Of a DNA stretch of 64,000 bases, positions 61,328-64,000 are shown one piece after another (position 1 is the stretch's first letter; each line of letters opens with the position of its first letter). Source of the DNA: JAGOUB01 sp964648045. GTDB taxonomy: Bacteria > Patescibacteriota > Gracilibacteria > Peribacterales > Peribacteraceae. The position numbers were made by a program, and so were the translations under genes. The DNA lies in assembly GCA_964648045.1 (NCBI GenBank), contig CAZYNU010000002.1, positions 8,808 to 72,807 on the forward strand. The letters run 5' to 3'. The notes under the pieces are model-generated. The model saw only the letters and a list, made by a program, of their open reading frames with translations, was not told the origin of the DNA and did no database searches.

Positions 61328-62362
61328 TCAGAGGGCGGCGAAGGCACGCGCAAAGAAGCGGTCGGGGCGGAGGTAATCGGCGTAGGCCCGGCGGGCGGCC
61401 AGCTGGCGACGCTCCACTTCTGCCGGCGTGGTGCCGCGCCACCAGTCGCGTGCCACGACGCCGATCCATGGCAGTTCTGCCCGGCGTACCGTTAATAGGA
61501 ACGAGTCGTAGTTGATGTCATCTTCCAGCGGCAGCGGCGTCTCGGTATCGACGAAGAGGGGGATGCGCCCCAAGCTCAGCGCCTCATAGAAACGATACGA
61601 GTAATTGCCGTCGCCCTTTACCACCAAGGCCATATCACAGTCGCGTAGGTTCTCCACGTACTCATGGCGGGCCCGTTCGGGCGGTAGGCTGATCGTTTGG
61701 GCATGGCCGGAATAGCTACGGCGAATAAGGAAATTGGTTTTGATGCCGGCTTCAGCAGCAAGGATAGACAGGGCTTGTCGGCGGAAGCTAAGCCCTTTGC
61801 GTTCACTGAGGATGCGTTCGTCACCAGCCAGCCAAGCGCGAGCGCGCACGAGCGCGTTGCCCGCCCAGGTACCGAGGGTATTTTGGAGGTTCTTGTAATC
61901 GGACCAACCGCAGAACCCGACGACCGGCCGTTCGCCCTTGGCTCGCGGCACGAAGGGCGCGTTGCCCTGCAGATCTTCGGCATAGGCGGGCATGAGCCGC
62001 TCATTATGACGCAGCGAGTAGCGGTATGCCGACGATACAAATGACACGCTGTTTGGCAGATCAACGGCACACGGCGCGTCGCCATAATTCACGGTGATCA
62101 CGCGTTTGCCATGACGAGTGGAGAGTGTTGAGATCTCTGCCAAGTACTCGCGGTCGTCACGGACGGAGGCGAATGGATGGGGAATCAAGATGACGTCGGC
62201 CTGGGCTGGGTCGTCGACCGCCTCGACCAATGGCTCACTGAAGCAGTCGTACGCTTTGTCGAGAAACAGCACACGCCCGCTGCGGTCCACTTTTCCGAAG
62301 TTCGGGTAGAGGACGGGCAGGTGGGGCAGGTTGGGCCGACGGGGGCAGAATGCCTTGCGCAC
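61328..62362 (-). CDS. Exostosin-family (GT47-like) glycosyltransferase
   Basis: A 344-residue protein. Its C-terminal third carries the exostosin signature NYSYRFYEALSLGRIPLFVD followed by LEDDINYDSFLL. The middle has VVGFCGWSDYKN. GT47-type enzymes transfer sugars to polysaccharide chains. The start is GTG 62362, 6 nt after TAGGCT, predicting a leaderless mRNA; the downstream GT4 gene is coupled. It is divergent from the GT-A-like gene. The donor is unknown. Confidence 0.85.
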   Translation of the reverse strand: MRKAFCPRRPNLPHLPVLYPNFGKVDRSGRVLFLDKAYDCFSEPLVEAVDDPAQADVILIPHPFASVRDDREYLAEISTLSTRHGKRVITVNYGDAPCAVDLPNSVSFVSSAYRYSLRHNERLMPAYAEDLQGNAPFVPRAKGERPVVGFCGWSDYKNLQNTLGTWAGNALVRARAWLAGDERILSERKGLSFRRQALSILAAEAGIKTNFLIRRSYSGHAQTISLPPERARHEYVENLRDCDMALVVKGDGNYSYRFYEALSLGRIPLFVDTETPLPLEDDINYDSFLLTVRRAELPWIGVVARDWWRGTTPAEVERRQLAARRAYADYLRPDRFFARAFAAL

Positions 62363-62423
62363 GCCTGCAGCCTATCAGATAGAGGGGGTGGAAGCCTTGC
62401 CTGACCGCCGGTAGCCTTGGGGT

Positions 62424-63455
62424 ATCGCCAAGCCCTTCTACCAGATCCTCGAGCCGGCCTTCCGCAAGTTTTCGCTCGCGACCGCATTGCGGACGGGTCT
62501 GCCAAGTTTGCGCTATTACCTCACGCGTCCCGCCCTGCCGCCCTCGGAGAAGATGGCGCTCTTCACCATGAATATTCTGCCGCCAATGGGGCGGGTGTGG
62601 TTCCACTTTGCCAAAAAATACCTAGGCGATCGGGTCGACATCACCATCTTCGATTGCTCTGGCCGTCTGAACCCCGCTCATTTTTCCGGTGCGAGGGTGC
62701 AGCCCTTCATCAACCTCTATGCCGCCACGAAGTGCGACGAATTCCTCTATCACATCGCCAGAAATCGTTCCTTCGGTTGGACCTGCGACGACGACGTATT
62801 TTTTGTGAGTGACGAATCGCTCGCGGTGATGGAACGTGAATTCGCCGTGCCCGGCACGGCCACCGTCAGTCTGCTGGCTCGTAAGTGGTGGGAGTTTGAG
62901 ATCGACGGCCAGACGCGCCCGGTTTCGGGGAGCTACAGCATCGCCTTCAACCGCCAGATTTTTTGCCAAAAGGAGGCGCTCTCATTGGCGCCGGCCGACG
63001 GCAACACGCATAACCGTTCGCTTAACGGCAAGCCGCTCACGCGTTACGACACCGGCGATCTGAGTAATGAGCTGCTCTTACGGCGCGGCTACCGCTGCTA
63101 CATCAGTCCCGACGACGAGAGTAAGCGTTGCTTAGCGTCGTTCTCTGGTTTGAGCGGGGCGGTGATTCTGCTCTGGCTCTACAAAACGCCAGAGGACGTG
63201 TTGGCCTATCTCACTAATCCCCCAAAAGAGGCATGGGGCGGCACCATGCTGCACGGTATTCTCTCGGCCATGCTGGCCATTTGGACCATTCAAGATCTAC
63301 ACCAGATCATCACCGGCGCCCCGTATCCTCTGCCCACACTGCCGCCACGTGAGAAGTTGCAGCAACTGGCTCACGATGTGTTGCCGTTTCTGCCCAAGGG
63401 ACTCTCATTCCAGTGGATTGAAGATGTGCGCCGCCAGCTTCTGGCCCACGTCTGA
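62424..63455 (+). CDS. Putative GT-A-like glycosyltransferase with non-standard start
   Basis: A soluble protein of about 343 residues. A D-D-D cluster in FGWTCDDDVFFVS resembles the metal-binding DXD motif of GT-A glycosyltransferases, and FDCSGRLNPAHFSG and GDLSNELLLRRGY surround it. The family is not recognised, but the glycan neighbourhood supports a transferase. No ATG or GTG starts a natural N-terminus. Coding-like sequence (AKPFYQILEPAFRKFS) extends upstream to an ATC at 62424 that sits exactly 6 nt after TAGCCT, the spacing of the leaderless genes. TTG 62487 is the conventional alternative. Confidence 0.65.
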   Translation: MAKPFYQILEPAFRKFSLATALRTGLPSLRYYLTRPALPPSEKMALFTMNILPPMGRVWFHFAKKYLGDRVDITIFDCSGRLNPAHFSGARVQPFINLYAATKCDEFLYHIARNRSFGWTCDDDVFFVSDESLAVMEREFAVPGTATVSLLARKWWEFEIDGQTRPVSGSYSIAFNRQIFCQKEALSLAPADGNTHNRSLNGKPLTRYDTGDLSNELLLRRGYRCYISPDDESKRCLASFSGLSGAVILLWLYKTPEDVLAYLTNPPKEAWGGTMLHGILSAMLAIWTIQDLHQIITGAPYPLPTLPPREKLQQLAHDVLPFLPKGLSFQWIEDVRRQLLAHV

Positions 63456-63472
63456 GGCGTATCATCTGTCTA

Positions 63473-64000
63473 TGCCCGAATTGCCCGAGGTCGAAACCGT
63501 CCGTCGAAGTCTTATGCGCTACTTGCCCGGCCAGAAAGTGGAGGCCGTCGAAGTGCGTCATGCGAAGAGCGTCCGTGGCGACGCGGCCTTCGCCTCGTGG
63601 CTCGTGGGCCGCACCGTGAAGACGGTCGACCGCCGCGCGAAACTGCTGGTCATCCGTTTCGAGGACGACGACGAGGTGCTGGCGATCCACCTGAAGATGA
63701 CGGGGCAACTCTTGTTTCAACGTGGCACACTCAAGGCCGGCGGCGGGCACAGTCTTTCCAAAGCGTCCGACAACCAGGAGGAGCGCCATGCGCGCGTCAT
63801 CCTCACGTTCCGCGATGGCGGCCGATTGGTCTTTAACGACCTGCGCCTGTTTGGCTATCTGAAGCGCCTCGATGCCATCCGTTTGCAAAAAGAACTGGGC
63901 GGTTACGGACCGGAGCCGGGCACGTCGGGCTTCACGTTGGAACTATTCGCTCAGGTGCTCGGCAAGCGCGCCGCGCCGTTGAAAGCCGTGTTGCTCGACC
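63473..64000 (+). CDS. mutM: Formamidopyrimidine-DNA glycosylase, N-terminal part (cut by window edge)
   Basis: The first 176 residues of a bifunctional DNA glycosylase/AP lyase that removes 8-oxoguanine and formamidopyrimidines. The catalytic N-terminus PELPEVETVRRSL (Pro nucleophile after Met removal, Glu) is intact. IHLKMTGQLLF supplies the conserved Lys, and DLRLFGYLK follows. The zinc finger lies beyond the window. ATG 63473 is 6 nt after TATCAT (leaderless). It follows the GT-A-like gene by 17 nt. Confidence 0.94.

Overview
The window looks like a GC-rich genome of the candidate phyla radiation (Patescibacteria). I infer this from compact ribosomal-style housekeeping enzymes, long poly-serine linkers in exported proteins, a stand-alone ComEC-type beta-lactamase domain, a truncated prepilin peptidase and many secreted proteins without recognisable families. 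I cannot fix the phylum; poly-serine linkers suggest a Peribacteria/Peregrinibacteria- or Uhrbacteria-like lineage. TGA is used as an ordinary stop, so a UGA-recoding Gracilibacteria-type code is excluded. No prophage, insertion sequence, CRISPR array or rRNA operon was seen.

Layout: 1-3.5 kb holds the start of glucose-6-phosphate dehydrogenase, a sunset-domain protein and a large amidase/SpoIID wall protein. 3.7-12.5 kb carries a ParA/CooC-type ATPase, glycosyltransferases, ftsW-murG, a cyclophilin lipoprotein and small unknown genes. 12.6-16.7 kb has gltX, murB, a heme-oxygenase-like protein and a two-OB-fold SSB. 16.9-25.9 kb is a five-gene operon of secreted cysteine-containing proteins of unknown function. 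26-36 kb has dnaE, a zinc-ribbon gene, tsaC, nrdR, aspS, a coiled-coil gene and several small unknown genes. 36-49 kb has tRNA-Leu, a desaturase, mfd, dnaN with a candidate origin, a sugar nucleotidyltransferase, a ComEC-like hydrolase, recR and smpB. 49-64 kb holds a candidate small RNA, a prepilin peptidase, an epimerase, a PP2C-like membrane protein, RNase J, a NYN protein, tRNA-Thr and a surface-glycan block ending in mutM.

Two kinds of transcription unit alternate. Core genes mostly start 5-8 nt after a TANNNT -10 box, which predicts leaderless mRNAs. A second set (about ten small or unknown genes plus one RNA) are solitary units. Most have a Shine-Dalgarno sequence and their own hairpin terminator, and several have an AT-rich promoter with an ATTTGACA-like -35. 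These look like self-contained cassettes dropped between core genes.

Functionally the window combines wall synthesis and remodelling (MurB, MurG, FtsW, amidase/SpoIID), replication and repair (DnaE, DnaN, SSB, RecR, Mfd, MutM), translation (GltX, AspS, TsaC, SmpB, tRNAs), RNA decay (RNase J) and a substantial export and surface-glycan programme.
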